NCBI RefSeq assembly: GCF_947488715.1
Contig: NZ_CANLAG010000002.1
Location: 620,001 to 684,000 of the forward strand
Length of the DNA: 64,000 nucleotides
From: an uncultured Tateyamaria sp.
GTDB taxonomy: Bacteria; Pseudomonadota; Alphaproteobacteria; Rhodobacterales; Rhodobacteraceae
Direction: 5' to 3'
Numbering within the stretch: position 1 is the stretch's first letter; every line of letters begins with the position of its first letter. Shown piece by piece: positions 8,503 through 17,550 of the stretch. The notes under the pieces were generated by a model. That model saw only the letters and a list, made by a program, of their open reading frames with translations. It was not told the origin of the DNA and made no database searches. The position numbers were made by a program, and so were the translations under genes.

Positions 8503-8943
8503 ATGCCTGACGCAGCCAAATTGGTGGCCGGCATCGGCTTGGGCCTGCTTGCCTTTGTAGTGTCGGGCATGATCATGCCCCTGTTCGAAGAAGGCACGAA
8601 TTTCGGCTGGTTCACGCAGGTGAACGTGTTGGTCGGTATTCTGACGGGCTGGTTTGTCGTGGGTGGCCGCGCAGGCCGCGGGATGGTGTCGGCGGTGAAT
8701 GTGGGCCTGACGGGTCCTGTGGTCATGGTGTTCTGGGCGCTGTTCATCCAATCGTGCAACGAAATGGTGCGCATCGCGATGAAGAACCGTTATGATGGCG
8801 CGTTCGAAGCCTTGGTTGCGGTGTTCGAGATCGGTGCTGAATGGGCGCTCTTGATGACGACGATCCCGGTCTGGGCCACCTTGCTGGCTGGCGGCGTTGT
8901 TGTCGGGTTGCTGACCGAATATGCGTGGCGGACCTGGCGTTAA
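8503..8943 (+). CDS. trgA: TrgA family membrane protein (tellurite resistance locus)
   Basis: A 146-residue protein with about four hydrophobic segments: KLVAGIGLGLLAFVVSGMIM, VNVLVGILTGWFVVGG, VGLTGPVVMVFWALFIQS and LLAGGVVVGLLTEY. It matches the TrgA family first described at the R. sphaeroides trgAB-cysK tellurite locus, and the two expected partners follow in order. The biochemical role is not known; an inner-membrane location is clear. It begins 19 bp after cfa and ends 5 bp before trgB, so translation is probably coupled. Confidence 0.85.
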   Translation: MPDAAKLVAGIGLGLLAFVVSGMIMPLFEEGTNFGWFTQVNVLVGILTGWFVVGGRAGRGMVSAVNVGLTGPVVMVFWALFIQSCNEMVRIAMKNRYDGAFEALVAVFEIGAEWALLMTTIPVWATLLAGGVVVGLLTEYAWRTWR

Positions 8944-8948
8944 TCCCC

Positions 8949-10073
8949 ATGAAAAACTTGTTCTTTTACGGCTCTTTGCGCCACGTTCCTTTGTTGGAAT
9001 TTGTGTTGGGGCGCGGCGCGGACCAGTTGGACCTGTCTGACGCGGCGTTGGCGGATCATGCCGTGTTGGCCGCACCGGGCGGCGTGTTTCCGGTGCTGGT
9101 GCCGCAGGCGGGCGCAGTGGCGCAGGGCATTCTGGTGCGCGGGTTGAGTGAGGCGGATGTTGCGCGCTTGCGGTTTTACGAGGGCGGGTTCGACTATGAT
9201 CTGTGCCAGATCAAGTTGATCTCGGGCGCGCAGGCCGAGGTGTTTATGCCTTCGCCCACAGTCGAAGTGACAGAGGCGGCGTGGGCCCTGGACCGCTGGG
9301 TGCAAGATTGGGGCGCGATGAGCCTGGCCGCTGCTGACGAGGTTATGGCGGCGTACGGCGTGGCATCGCCCGAAGAGATCGCGGCCCGGTTCCCTCGCAT
9401 CCGCGCGCGCGCCTGGAGCCGGGTGTTGGCCAAGTCGGGCCGCCATGGACAGGGCGTTCTGGATGGCCGGGTCGAGATTGTTGACCGGCGCCGGGCGCAC
9501 ACCAACTTTTTCGGGCTCGATGAAATACAGCTGCGTCACGAGACCTTTGACGGGGGCATGTCCGAGGTGCTGGACCGGGCGGTGTTCATCTCGTCCGACG
9601 CGGCAGTGGTGTTGCCCTACGATCCGGTGCGAGACCGGGTGCTGTTGGTTGAGCAAATTCGGTTGGGCGCTGTTGGGCGGCACGATTCGGTTGTGTGGCA
9701 GATGGAGCCGGTGGCCGGTCTTGTTGATCCCGGTGAGCGTCCCGAAGATGCGGCCCATCGCGAGGCGTTTGAAGAGGCGGGGCTGAGATTTGTCGCGCTG
9801 GAGCCTGTGGGTGAGTGCTATGCGTCACCTGGGTCGTCGACGGATTTCTTTCACCTTTACGTGGGTTTATGCGACTTACCTGATGAAGCGGGTGGCGTTG
9901 GCGGGGAAGAATCCGAGGGTGAAAACATCCGGTCGCATCTGATGTCTTTTGAGGCACTGTTGGAGCTGGCCGAGGCGCGCAAAACCGCGAATGTTCCATT
10001 GACCCTTTTGACCTATTGGTTGGCGCATCACCGCACACGTCTGCGCAGCGGCGCACAGAGCGTCGTGGGTTGA
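8949..10073 (+). CDS. trgB: TrgB-type fusion: gamma-glutamylcyclotransferase-like domain plus Nudix hydrolase
   Basis: About 374 residues in two domains. The N-terminal ~150 residues begin MKNLFFYGSLRHVPLLEF, the GGCT/AIG2-like fold. The C-terminal half is a Nudix hydrolase with a complete Nudix box: G, five residues, E, seven residues, RE, AF, EE, AG (residues about 256-278). The ATG at 8949 is chosen because it opens the GGCT motif directly after trgA; a longer in-frame start at 8841 lies inside trgA. Nudix partners of this type resemble ADP-ribose pyrophosphatases. The substrate and its relation to tellurite are not known. Confidence 0.87.
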   Translation: MKNLFFYGSLRHVPLLEFVLGRGADQLDLSDAALADHAVLAAPGGVFPVLVPQAGAVAQGILVRGLSEADVARLRFYEGGFDYDLCQIKLISGAQAEVFMPSPTVEVTEAAWALDRWVQDWGAMSLAAADEVMAAYGVASPEEIAARFPRIRARAWSRVLAKSGRHGQGVLDGRVEIVDRRRAHTNFFGLDEIQLRHETFDGGMSEVLDRAVFISSDAAVVLPYDPVRDRVLLVEQIRLGAVGRHDSVVWQMEPVAGLVDPGERPEDAAHREAFEEAGLRFVALEPVGECYASPGSSTDFFHLYVGLCDLPDEAGGVGGEESEGENIRSHLMSFEALLELAEARKTANVPLTLLTYWLAHHRTRLRSGAQSVVG

Positions 10074-10125
10074 GGTCGCACATCGCGCCCGCTACACCTG
10101 AGTGAAAGAGAAAAGGAACGCTGTC

Positions 10126-11154
10126 ATGCACTATGCTTCGGATCTGGCTGCGGCCGTTGGAAATACCCCGTTGATCAAGCTGCGCAAGGCCAGCGAAGAG
10201 ACCGGGTGCACCATTCTGGGCAAGGCGGAGTTCATGAACCCCGGCCAGTCGGTCAAGGACCGCGCGGCGCTGTCGATCATCGAGGATGCGGTGGCATCGG
10301 GCGCGCTGAAGCCCGGCGGCACGATTGTCGAAGGCACGGCCGGGAACACGGGCATCGGTCTGGCGCTGGTCGGCGCGTCGATGGGGTTCAAGACAGTCAT
10401 CGTGATCCCCGAAACCCAGAGCCAGGAAAAGAAGGATATGCTGCGCCTTGCGGGTGCAGAGTTGGTTCAGGTGCCTGCCAAACCCTATGCCAACATCAAC
10501 AACTATATCCGCTATTCGCAACGTTTGGCGGAGAAGCTGAATGAAACGGAGCCGCATGGTGCGGTCTGGGCCAATCAGTTCGACAACGTGGCCAACCGCC
10601 GGGCGCATGTGAAAACGACCGGTCCGGAAATCTGGGAACAGACCGGTGGCAAAGTCGACGGCTTTACCTGTGCTGTCGGCTCGGGCGGGACGCTGGCGGG
10701 CGTGGCCGAAGTGTTGCAGCCCAAGGGCGTCAAGATCGCTCTGACCGATCCCGAAGGCGCGGGCCTGTTCAAGATCTATACCGGCGAGGAAAACCCCGGC
10801 AACTCTATCACCGAAGGCATCGGGCAGGGGCGCATCACTGCCAACCTCGAAGGGTTCACGCCGGACATGGTGTACCGGGTGCCGGATGCGGAGGCCTGCG
10901 AGATCGTCTTTGATCTGATGCAGAATGAAGGCCTGTGCATGGGCGGATCAACCGGGGTGAACATTGCGGGCGCCATGCGCCTCGCACGCGATCTGGGGCC
11001 AGGCCACACCATCGTGACCATCCTGTGCGATTTCGGTACGCGCTATCAGTCCAAACTGTTCAACCCCGATTTCCTGAAGGAAAAGGGGTTGCCGGTGCCG
11101 CAATGGCTCGACCAGGGGCCTGCGAGCATTCCCGGCGTGTTCGAGGACGTGTGA
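10126..11154 (+). CDS. cysK: Cysteine synthase A (O-acetylserine sulfhydrylase)
   Basis: A 342-residue PLP enzyme that makes cysteine from O-acetylserine and sulfide. The PLP lysine is in NPGQSVKDRAAL, the phosphate/substrate loop is EGTAGNTGIGLALVG, and GSGGTLAGVAEVL is the glycine-rich cofactor clamp. AAAGGAAC precedes the ATG at 10126 and decides it over a GTG at 10102. It completes the trgA-trgB-cysK order known from R. sphaeroides, where cysK was isolated as a tellurite-resistance determinant. Cystathionine beta-synthase-like enzymes are the main alternative. Confidence 0.92.
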   Translation: MHYASDLAAAVGNTPLIKLRKASEETGCTILGKAEFMNPGQSVKDRAALSIIEDAVASGALKPGGTIVEGTAGNTGIGLALVGASMGFKTVIVIPETQSQEKKDMLRLAGAELVQVPAKPYANINNYIRYSQRLAEKLNETEPHGAVWANQFDNVANRRAHVKTTGPEIWEQTGGKVDGFTCAVGSGGTLAGVAEVLQPKGVKIALTDPEGAGLFKIYTGEENPGNSITEGIGQGRITANLEGFTPDMVYRVPDAEACEIVFDLMQNEGLCMGGSTGVNIAGAMRLARDLGPGHTIVTILCDFGTRYQSKLFNPDFLKEKGLPVPQWLDQGPASIPGVFEDV

Positions 11155-11157
11155 CGC

Positions 11158-13509
11158 GTGCAGGGTTTTGCCCACGTATGGCAGGTGTTGCGCGCGGTTT
11201 GCGTGGTGCTGGTGCTGTCTGTGTCGATGGCCTGGGCGCAGCAGGTGTCCGCCCCCAATTACGCCGAATGGCAAAGCGTTGCGACGCGCGCCGAGCAAGC
11301 GGTCGAGGCCGCGCAGGCCTCTGATGAGGCGCTCACCACTTTGCGGGCCGAAGTCGCCGGGTGGCGGCAGCAATTCCAGGCACAACTGACGGCCAATGAC
11401 AGCCGGTTGCAGACGCTGGCCGACCAGATCGACGCGCTGGGGCCAGCGCCCGCAGAGGGCGAAAGCGAAGCCAGTGAAATCGCAGCGCGACGCGCCGAAC
11501 TGAGCGCACAGCGCGAGCGTTTGTCGACGCCCCGGCGCACGGCCGAAGAAGCGTTTAGCCGCGCCAACGGTGTGATCGCCGAAATCGACGAGATCCTGAG
11601 ACAGCGGCAGGCGGATGCGTTGCTGAACGCAGGCCCATCGCCCGTGAACCCGACCCATTGGCCCGGCGCGTTGCGCCATGCAACCGAGAGCGCGGGCGCC
11701 ATTCTGGCCAGCGTTCAACAGGCTTGGCACAACCCGGCAGCGCGTGCGCGGGCGCAGGACAACCTGCCATTGGTGCTGATGCTGCTGGCTGTTGGGCTGG
11801 TTCTGGTCAGCCGGTCGCGGCGCTGGTCTGAAGTGCTGGCGACACGCATTCAGCGTGCCGACAGTGGATACGGGGCCGAAGCGGCAGGGTTCGTGGTGTC
11901 ACTGGGCCAGATCCTGCTGCCCATGCTGGGTCTGTTTGCCATTGTCCGTGCGATCGGGGTGACCGAGCTGTTGGGTCAACGGGGCGCTGTTCTGTTGAAT
12001 GCGCTCGAGCCGATGGGCCTGACGTTGTTCTTTTCGCTGTGGCTGGCCAGCCGCATTTTCCCGCGCAGTGACACGCTGCGCACGCCGCTTGCCTTGCCGC
12101 CGGAACGCCGGGTCGAGGGTAACATCTATACCGTTGTGCTGGGCGTCGTCTTTGCCGCCTATATCCTGCTCAACGCATTTTCCGACTATGACCGTTATGA
12201 TCTGCCTGCGCTTGCGGTTCTGAATTTCCCGCTGACGCTGGTGGGTGGACTGTTGTTGATGCGCATGGGCTGGCTGATGCGCCGCAACCTGCAGCACAGG
12301 TCCGAGGACAACCCGGATTTCGATGGGGATTACGCATCGCGTTTCGTCGGCCTGCTCGGGCGTCTGGTGTCGGTGGCAGGTTTGGTGGCACCGATCCTTG
12401 CGGCATTGGGGTACGGCGCGGCGGCGCAATCGCTGGTCTATCCGACCATCCTGACGCTGGCGCTGGTCGGCACGGTTGCATTGATGCAGCGTTTTCTGCG
12501 CGATCTCTATGCGACGCTGCGACCCGGTGAAGGAGCCGCCGAAAGCCTGATCCCGACGCTGGCCAGTTTCGTGCTGGTGCTGCTGTCCTTGCCGCTGTTG
12601 GCGTTAATTTGGGGCGCGCGGATCACCGATCTGACCGAAGTTTGGGCGCGCCTGCGCTCTGGGCTGACCATTGGCGACATGACGATTTCGCCGGGCAGTT
12701 TCTTTACCCTGATCATCGTCTTTGTGCTGGGCTATTTGCTGACGCGCGGCGTGCAGGGCGCGATGAAGACGTCCGTTCTGCCCAAGACGCGGATTGATCC
12801 CGGTGGACAGACGGCCATCGTGTCCGGACTGGGCTATGTCGGGATATTCCTTGCGGCCCTTGTGGCGATCACGGCGGCGGGTCTGGACCTGTCGAGCCTT
12901 GCGATTGTGGCCGGTGCGCTGTCGGTGGGCATCGGTTTTGGTTTGCAGACGGTGGTGTCGAATTTCGTCTCAGGCATCATCCTGTTGATCGAGCGCCCGA
13001 TTTCCGAAGGCGACTGGATCGAGGTTGGTGGGCAAATGGGGTATGTCCGGTCGATCTCTGTTCGGTCGACGCGGATCGAGACCTTTGACCGGACGGATGT
13101 GATTGTCCCCAATGCCGATCTGATTTCCGGTACAGTGACAAACTATACCCGTGGCAACACGGTGGGGCGTGTGATCATCCCGGTTGGTGTGGCCTATGGC
13201 ACCGATACGCGGCATGTGGAGCGGGTGCTGAAGGAAATCGCGGACGCGCATCCGATGGCTTTGGCCAATCCTGCTCCGATGATCCTCTTTGCCGGGTTCG
13301 GGGCTGACAGTCTCGATTTCGAGATCCGCATGATCCTGCGGGATGTGAACTGGATGATGTCCGTCAAGAATGAGGTCAATCACCAGATCGCCGCCCGGTT
13401 TGCCGAAGAGGGGATCGAGATACCCTTTGCCCAGCGGGATGTGTGGTTGCGCAACCCAGAGGCATTGCAGCCGCGCGCGCCTGCGCCGGATCAGGAAGGT
13501 GACAGATGA
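11158..13509 (+). CDS. Large MscS-family mechanosensitive channel with periplasmic N-terminal domain
   Basis: A 783-residue inner-membrane protein. A signal peptide (ending near SMAWAQQ) is followed by a ~170-residue helical periplasmic region rich in Ala, Glu and Arg (DUF3772-like), then about ten membrane helices. The C-terminal MscS core shows ALSVGIGFGLQTVVSNFVSG, the pore helix, followed by LIERPISEGDWIEVGGQMG and the beta domain. It releases solutes during osmotic downshock. The start is GTG at 11158, three bases after the cysK stop; its stop overlaps the alaX start by 4 bp. MscK-like proteins share this architecture. Confidence 0.9.
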   Translation: MQGFAHVWQVLRAVCVVLVLSVSMAWAQQVSAPNYAEWQSVATRAEQAVEAAQASDEALTTLRAEVAGWRQQFQAQLTANDSRLQTLADQIDALGPAPAEGESEASEIAARRAELSAQRERLSTPRRTAEEAFSRANGVIAEIDEILRQRQADALLNAGPSPVNPTHWPGALRHATESAGAILASVQQAWHNPAARARAQDNLPLVLMLLAVGLVLVSRSRRWSEVLATRIQRADSGYGAEAAGFVVSLGQILLPMLGLFAIVRAIGVTELLGQRGAVLLNALEPMGLTLFFSLWLASRIFPRSDTLRTPLALPPERRVEGNIYTVVLGVVFAAYILLNAFSDYDRYDLPALAVLNFPLTLVGGLLLMRMGWLMRRNLQHRSEDNPDFDGDYASRFVGLLGRLVSVAGLVAPILAALGYGAAAQSLVYPTILTLALVGTVALMQRFLRDLYATLRPGEGAAESLIPTLASFVLVLLSLPLLALIWGARITDLTEVWARLRSGLTIGDMTISPGSFFTLIIVFVLGYLLTRGVQGAMKTSVLPKTRIDPGGQTAIVSGLGYVGIFLAALVAITAAGLDLSSLAIVAGALSVGIGFGLQTVVSNFVSGIILLIERPISEGDWIEVGGQMGYVRSISVRSTRIETFDRTDVIVPNADLISGTVTNYTRGNTVGRVIIPVGVAYGTDTRHVERVLKEIADAHPMALANPAPMILFAGFGADSLDFEIRMILRDVNWMMSVKNEVNHQIAARFAEEGIEIPFAQRDVWLRNPEALQPRAPAPDQEGDR

Positions 13510-14225
13510 CCGAGATGATGTTTCGCGACGACGCTTATCTGCGAGAGGCGGAGGCCACCGTGGTGGCACACACACCGGAGGGCGGGATCGTTTTGGACCG
13601 CACGTTGTTTTATCCCACGGGTGGTGGACAGCCGGGGGACAGCGGTTCGATCGCCTGGTCCGGGGGAGACATTTCGATTGCGACGGCGATCAAGGGGGAG
13701 GGCGACGCCATTGTGCTGGTCCCTGCCGAGCCGCGCGTGCTGCCGACGGTTGGGTCCGTTGTGACGCAAGCCCTCGATTGGGACCGCCGGTTTGCGCACA
13801 TGCGTGTGCACACCGCGCTGCACCTGTTGTCGGTGGCCTTGCCGTTTGGTGTCACTGGCGGGGCCATCGGTGCGGGTCGTGGGCGGCTGGATTTCGACAT
13901 GGCCGACGCCCCGCAAGACCGCGACGGATTGCAGCAGGCCTTGAACGATCACGTTTCTGCCGACCTGCGCGTCAGCGAGGAATGGATCACCCAAGACGAT
14001 CTGGACGCCAATCCAGGCATGGTCAAAACCCTGTCGGTGCAACCACCGCGCGGGGCAGGGCGCATTCGTCTGGTCCGCATCGGTGACGGTGACAATGTTG
14101 TCGACTTGCAACCCTGCGGTGGCACGCACGTGGCGCGCACGGGTGAGATTGGCACCCTGCGCATCGGCAAGATCGAAAAGAAGGGCCGCATGAACCGCCG
14201 TGTTTACCTGCATCTCGACGACTAG
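13506..14225 (+). CDS. alaX: Alanyl-tRNA editing protein AlaX
   Basis: A 239-residue free-standing editing domain that hydrolyses Ser- or Gly-tRNA(Ala). The two metal-binding motifs of the AlaRS editing domain are present: HTALH (near residue 103) and CGGTH (near residue 204). FYPTGGGQPGDSG marks the glycine-rich motif at the N terminus. The start ATGA overlaps the stop of the mechanosensitive channel gene, indicating translational coupling. Length fits the larger AlaX class. Confidence in the family is high; the exact mischarged tRNA is inferred. Confidence 0.92.
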   Translation: MTEMMFRDDAYLREAEATVVAHTPEGGIVLDRTLFYPTGGGQPGDSGSIAWSGGDISIATAIKGEGDAIVLVPAEPRVLPTVGSVVTQALDWDRRFAHMRVHTALHLLSVALPFGVTGGAIGAGRGRLDFDMADAPQDRDGLQQALNDHVSADLRVSEEWITQDDLDANPGMVKTLSVQPPRGAGRIRLVRIGDGDNVVDLQPCGGTHVARTGEIGTLRIGKIEKKGRMNRRVYLHLDD

Positions 14226-14289
14226 GCGCATTTTTGTGGCATCTAGCGTCTTGCCTTTCTGTGTCGGAATTGGATAGAGACAGCGTCAC

Positions 14290-14379
14290 GGACAGGTGGC
14301 CGAGTGGTCGAAGGCGCACGCCTGGAAAGTGTGTAGGCGGGAGACCGTCTCCAGGGTTCGAATCCCTGTCTGTCCGCCA
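14290..14379 (+). tRNA. tRNA-Ser (anticodon GGA)
   Basis: A 90-base class II tRNA including encoded CCA (14377-14379). The acceptor stem pairs 14290-14296 with 14369-14375 and includes a G-T pair. The anticodon stem CACGC/GTGTG encloses loop CTGGAAA with anticodon GGA at 14324-14326. A long variable arm precedes the T arm GGGTTCGAATCCC. Serine identity rests on anticodon and long variable arm. Confidence 0.96.
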
Positions 14380-14676
14380 CCCACCTCATTTGTGCATCTG
14401 TAGGGCCCCTGGTGGGGGTGTTCTCAGTTGTCTGATGTCCGCCTGAATGTTGAGTCTTGAATACTAGCCGCATAGAATTCGGTGATAATTGAGACAAACG
14501 TCAATTTGCGCACAGCGACATTCGAAAATCGTGAATAGTGAGACAAATGTTTTCAATAAATGGCACATGAGGCCGTGCGCTTCTGTACCTGCTGAAATTT
14601 GCGTCTTACCTTGTGCGCAACGCGGCGACGGAATCCGTCCTGCGGCGCATCCGGCACAGACAGGGAATACACTCAT
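14380..14676 (+). other. Intergenic region with regulatory direct repeats upstream of hpsN
   Basis: This ~300-bp gap between tRNA-Ser and hpsN has no convincing gene and is more AT-rich than its surroundings. TGAGACAAACGT (14490-14501) recurs as TGAGACAAATGT (14539-14550), 49 bp apart, or nearly five helical turns. The first copy is also framed by AATTGA (14487-14492) and TCAATT (14501-14506). These look like binding sites for a regulator of the sulfonate operon. Regulators of DHPS operons elsewhere are often IclR- or GntR-type, but none is encoded nearby. Confidence 0.45.
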
Positions 14677-15984
14677 ATGGCACGCGAATACCTCAAGAAA
14701 GCGACGTTGACGGCACAATCGGGCGCGTCGGATGTGCGCGACACGGTGTCCGGCATTCTTGATGCGATCGAAGCAGGTGGCGATGCCGCTGCGCTGGACT
14801 ATGCGGCCAAGTTCGACAAATACGAAGGCAGCGTTCTTTTGAGTGCCGAAGAGATTGCGGCGGCCAGCGCCCTCGTGCCGGAAAAGCTCAAGGCTGACAT
14901 CCAGTTTGCCCACGAAAATGTGCGCAAGTTTGCCGAAGCCCAAAAAGACACCGTTGCCAACTTCGAGGTCGAAGTTGTGCCGGGCCTGATCGCGGGTCAA
15001 AAGGCGATCCCGGTCGATGCGGCGGGATGTTATGTGCCGGGTGGTCGGTACAGCCACATTGCCAGCGCCATCATGACGGTGACCACCGCCAAAGTCGCGG
15101 GATGTAACCATATCACCGCCTGTTCACCCCCCCGGCCCGGTGTTGGTGTGGCCCCAGCGATTGTCTATGCCGCGCATATCTGCGGTGCGGACAAGATCAT
15201 GGCTATGGGCGGCGTGCAGGGTGTGGCCGCAATGACGTTTGGGCTGTTCGGCCTGCCCAAGGCGAACATCCTCGTGGGTCCGGGGAACCAGTTTGTGGCC
15301 GAGGCCAAGCGTATCCTCTTTGGCCGGGTGGGTATCGACATGATCGCGGGCCCCACCGACAGCCTGATCCTCGCGGATGCGTCGGCGGACCCGCACATTG
15401 TTGCCACGGATTTGGTCAGCCAGGCCGAACATGGGTACAATTCGCCCGTGTGGCTGGTCACGGATGACCGCGCGCTGGCCGAGGACGTGATGGGCCGCGT
15501 GCCAGGATTGATCGACGATCTGCCTGAGGTGAACCGCGACAACGCTTTTGCCGCGTGGCGCGACTATGCCGAGGTGATCGTCTGTGCGGACCGCGAAGAG
15601 ATGGCGGCCTGTTCCGACGACTATGCGCCTGAACACCTGACGGTACAGGCGGAGGATCTAGAGTGGTGGCTGGAGCGGCTGACCTGCTACGGGTCGTTGT
15701 TCCTGGGCGAGGAGACCACCGTGTCATATGGCGACAAGGCATCGGGCACGAACCACGTTCTGCCGACCTCCGGGGCCGCAGGCTATACTGGTGGTCTGTC
15801 GGTGCACAAATACATGAAGATCGTCACATGGCAGCGTGCCACGCGCGAAGGGTCGCGCCCAGTGGCAGAGGCAACGGCCCGGATTTCCCGGCTGGAGGGG
15901 ATGGAAGGGCATGCGCGCGCCGCGGACGTCCGGCTGGCCAAATACTTCCCCGGCGAGAACTTTGACCTCAGCGCGGATGGCTGA
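14677..15984 (+). CDS. hpsN: Sulfopropanediol (DHPS) 3-dehydrogenase, HpsN-type histidinol-dehydrogenase homologue
   Basis: A 435-residue member of the histidinol dehydrogenase family. It keeps the catalytic pair in SQAEHGYNSPVW and the glycine-rich PGNQFVAEAKR. HisD's AGPSEVLVIAD reads AGPTDSLILAD here, as expected for the HpsN branch that oxidises (R)-2,3-dihydroxypropane-1-sulfonate to sulfolactate with NAD. No other his gene is nearby, and sulfopyruvate decarboxylase genes follow 1 kb on. The ATG at 14677 is chosen over an upstream in-frame ATG at 14599 because the family starts near MAREYLKKA. Confidence in HpsN over HisD is good but rests on context and this motif. Confidence 0.82.
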   Translation: MAREYLKKATLTAQSGASDVRDTVSGILDAIEAGGDAAALDYAAKFDKYEGSVLLSAEEIAAASALVPEKLKADIQFAHENVRKFAEAQKDTVANFEVEVVPGLIAGQKAIPVDAAGCYVPGGRYSHIASAIMTVTTAKVAGCNHITACSPPRPGVGVAPAIVYAAHICGADKIMAMGGVQGVAAMTFGLFGLPKANILVGPGNQFVAEAKRILFGRVGIDMIAGPTDSLILADASADPHIVATDLVSQAEHGYNSPVWLVTDDRALAEDVMGRVPGLIDDLPEVNRDNAFAAWRDYAEVIVCADREEMAACSDDYAPEHLTVQAEDLEWWLERLTCYGSLFLGEETTVSYGDKASGTNHVLPTSGAAGYTGGLSVHKYMKIVTWQRATREGSRPVAEATARISRLEGMEGHARAADVRLAKYFPGENFDLSADG

Positions 15985-16038
15985 CCCGGTATTCCGGGTT
16001 CCAAGGTTTGGTAGGCTGCGCTGGGAGGGAGAGGTACG

Positions 16039-17019
16039 ATGAAGGCATTAGTATATGACGGGGTAGAGACCCTGGGATTTCGCGATGTGCCGGATGCTGT
16101 TGCGGCAGCGGGCCAAGAGTTGGTGCGCATCGAGGCATCAGGCATATGCGGGTCGGATATGCATGCCTATCTGGGTCACGATGACAGACGACCCGCGCCT
16201 TTGATCCTGGGCCACGAAGCGGCGGGTGTGATTGTGGGCGGTGCGCGTGACGGAACCCGCGTGACCATCAACCCGCTGGTCAATTGCGGCACCTGTCCCG
16301 CCTGTGTGTCGGGTCGTGAAAACCTCTGTCCCGAACGCATGATCATTTCCATGCCGCCACGCGAGGGCGCGTTTGCGCAGTTCGTGGCGATGCGGCCCGA
16401 AAACCTTGTGACTGTGCCGGACGATGTGCCGCTGACCAAGGCGGCACTGGCTGAGCCTTTGGCGGTGAGCTGGCACGCGGCCAGGTTGGGTTTGGAGGCG
16501 TTGCATGCAGGCGCATCGCAGACCGCGCTGGTGATTGGCGGCGGTGCCATCGGGCTAGCCGCCGCACTGGCGCTCAAGGCGCAAGGGATGGACGACGTGA
16601 CCATTGCTGAGCCCAGTGACACGCGCCGGGCGTTCCTGACTGAGCGCTGTGGTCAAACGGTTGTCCACGCGGGGACAGGTCAATACGGGCTGGTGGTGGA
16701 CGCCGTGGGCTATTCCGCGACGCGCCAGGTGGCCTCGGCACTGGCAGAGCCGGGCGGTATGATCCTGCACATTGGTCTTGGCGAAGACGCCGGTGGTCTC
16801 GATGTGCGGCGCATGACGCTGCAAGAGATCACGTTTATCGGCACCTACACCTATACTGCGCAAGATTTCCGCGACACCTGTGCCGCGATTTTCGACGGCC
16901 GTCTTGGGCCGCTGGACTGGACAGAACACCGCCCCCTTGCCGAAGGGGCAGCGGCCTTTGCCGACCTGCGCGCAGGCGTTGTGGCGGCACCAAAGATCAT
17001 TTTAACCCCCTGGACCTGA
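16039..17019 (+). CDS. Zinc-dependent alcohol dehydrogenase, HpsP-like
   Basis: A 326-residue MDR-family dehydrogenase with catalytic-zinc residues in GICGSDMH and GHEAAGVI, the four structural-zinc cysteines in CGTCPACVSGRENLC, and the NAD(P) loop GGGAIGLAA. It lies between hpsN and comD in the same orientation. In DHPS operons such an enzyme (HpsP, with the short-chain dehydrogenase HpsO) interconverts DHPS enantiomers by C2 oxidation and reduction. No HpsO is seen here. Alternatively it could oxidise sulfolactate to sulfopyruvate, the one step otherwise missing between hpsN and comDE. The substrate is inferred. Confidence 0.75.
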   Translation: MKALVYDGVETLGFRDVPDAVAAAGQELVRIEASGICGSDMHAYLGHDDRRPAPLILGHEAAGVIVGGARDGTRVTINPLVNCGTCPACVSGRENLCPERMIISMPPREGAFAQFVAMRPENLVTVPDDVPLTKAALAEPLAVSWHAARLGLEALHAGASQTALVIGGGAIGLAAALALKAQGMDDVTIAEPSDTRRAFLTERCGQTVVHAGTGQYGLVVDAVGYSATRQVASALAEPGGMILHIGLGEDAGGLDVRRMTLQEITFIGTYTYTAQDFRDTCAAIFDGRLGPLDWTEHRPLAEGAAAFADLRAGVVAAPKIILTPWT

Positions 17020-17043
17020 CACCGGATCGGAGAACACAGACAA

Positions 17044-17550
17044 ATGAACATAGACAAGAAGATCGCGGACGATCTTGTTGCGAACGATATTTCGTTTGTG
17101 ACAACCGTGCCGTGCAAGCAGCTCGCCGGTGTGATCGAGGAAGTCGACACACGGGACGAAATTTTCCACATCCCGTCGAACAAGGAAGACGAGGGCATGG
17201 GCCTGTGCGCAGGCGCGTGGATGGGCGGGAAACGCCCCGCGATCATCATGCAGAACACGGCGATTGGCGTGACGATCAACACGCTGGCGACGCTGATCCA
17301 ATACTACCGGATGCCGCTGCCGATGCTGATCTCGTACCGCGGTGAACTGCGCGAGCCGGTGGCCTGTCAGGTCGAAATGGCAGTGCACACCAAGGCGCTG
17401 TTGGCACAGATGGCGATCCCGACCTACCACTTCCACAAACAGTCGGACGTGGAAGAGCTGGATATGATCTTGAAGTACACATTCATGTGCAACAAACCGG
17501 TGGCGATCCTGACGGACGCCAATTTCTGGGGAGGCTATGGCGACCAATGA
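17044..17550 (+). CDS. comD: Sulfopyruvate decarboxylase, alpha subunit
   Basis: A 168-residue protein matching the pyrimidine-binding half of a thiamine-diphosphate decarboxylase: FVTTVPCKQLAGVIEEV at the N terminus and HIPSNKEDEGMGLCAGAWM, which carries the Glu that activates ThDP. With ComE it decarboxylates sulfopyruvate to sulfoacetaldehyde. The family was named for coenzyme M synthesis in methanogens but serves sulfonate breakdown in roseobacters. GGAGAACAC precedes the ATG. Its stop overlaps the comE start by 4 bp, which fits a two-subunit enzyme. Phosphonopyruvate decarboxylase is the nearest alternative; no phosphonate gene is nearby. Confidence 0.85.
   Translation: MNIDKKIADDLVANDISFVTTVPCKQLAGVIEEVDTRDEIFHIPSNKEDEGMGLCAGAWMGGKRPAIIMQNTAIGVTINTLATLIQYYRMPLPMLISYRGELREPVACQVEMAVHTKALLAQMAIPTYHFHKQSDVEELDMILKYTFMCNKPVAILTDANFWGGYGDQ

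Noticed and set aside
11158-13509. Potassium-efflux protein KefA by name
   Set aside because: It is an MscS-core channel with a DUF3772-like N-terminal domain; there is no evidence for potassium specificity.
14677-15984. Histidinol dehydrogenase HisD
   Set aside because: The family is right, but AGPTDSLILAD replaces HisD's AGPSE motif, no his genes are near and comDE follows; HpsN is the better call.
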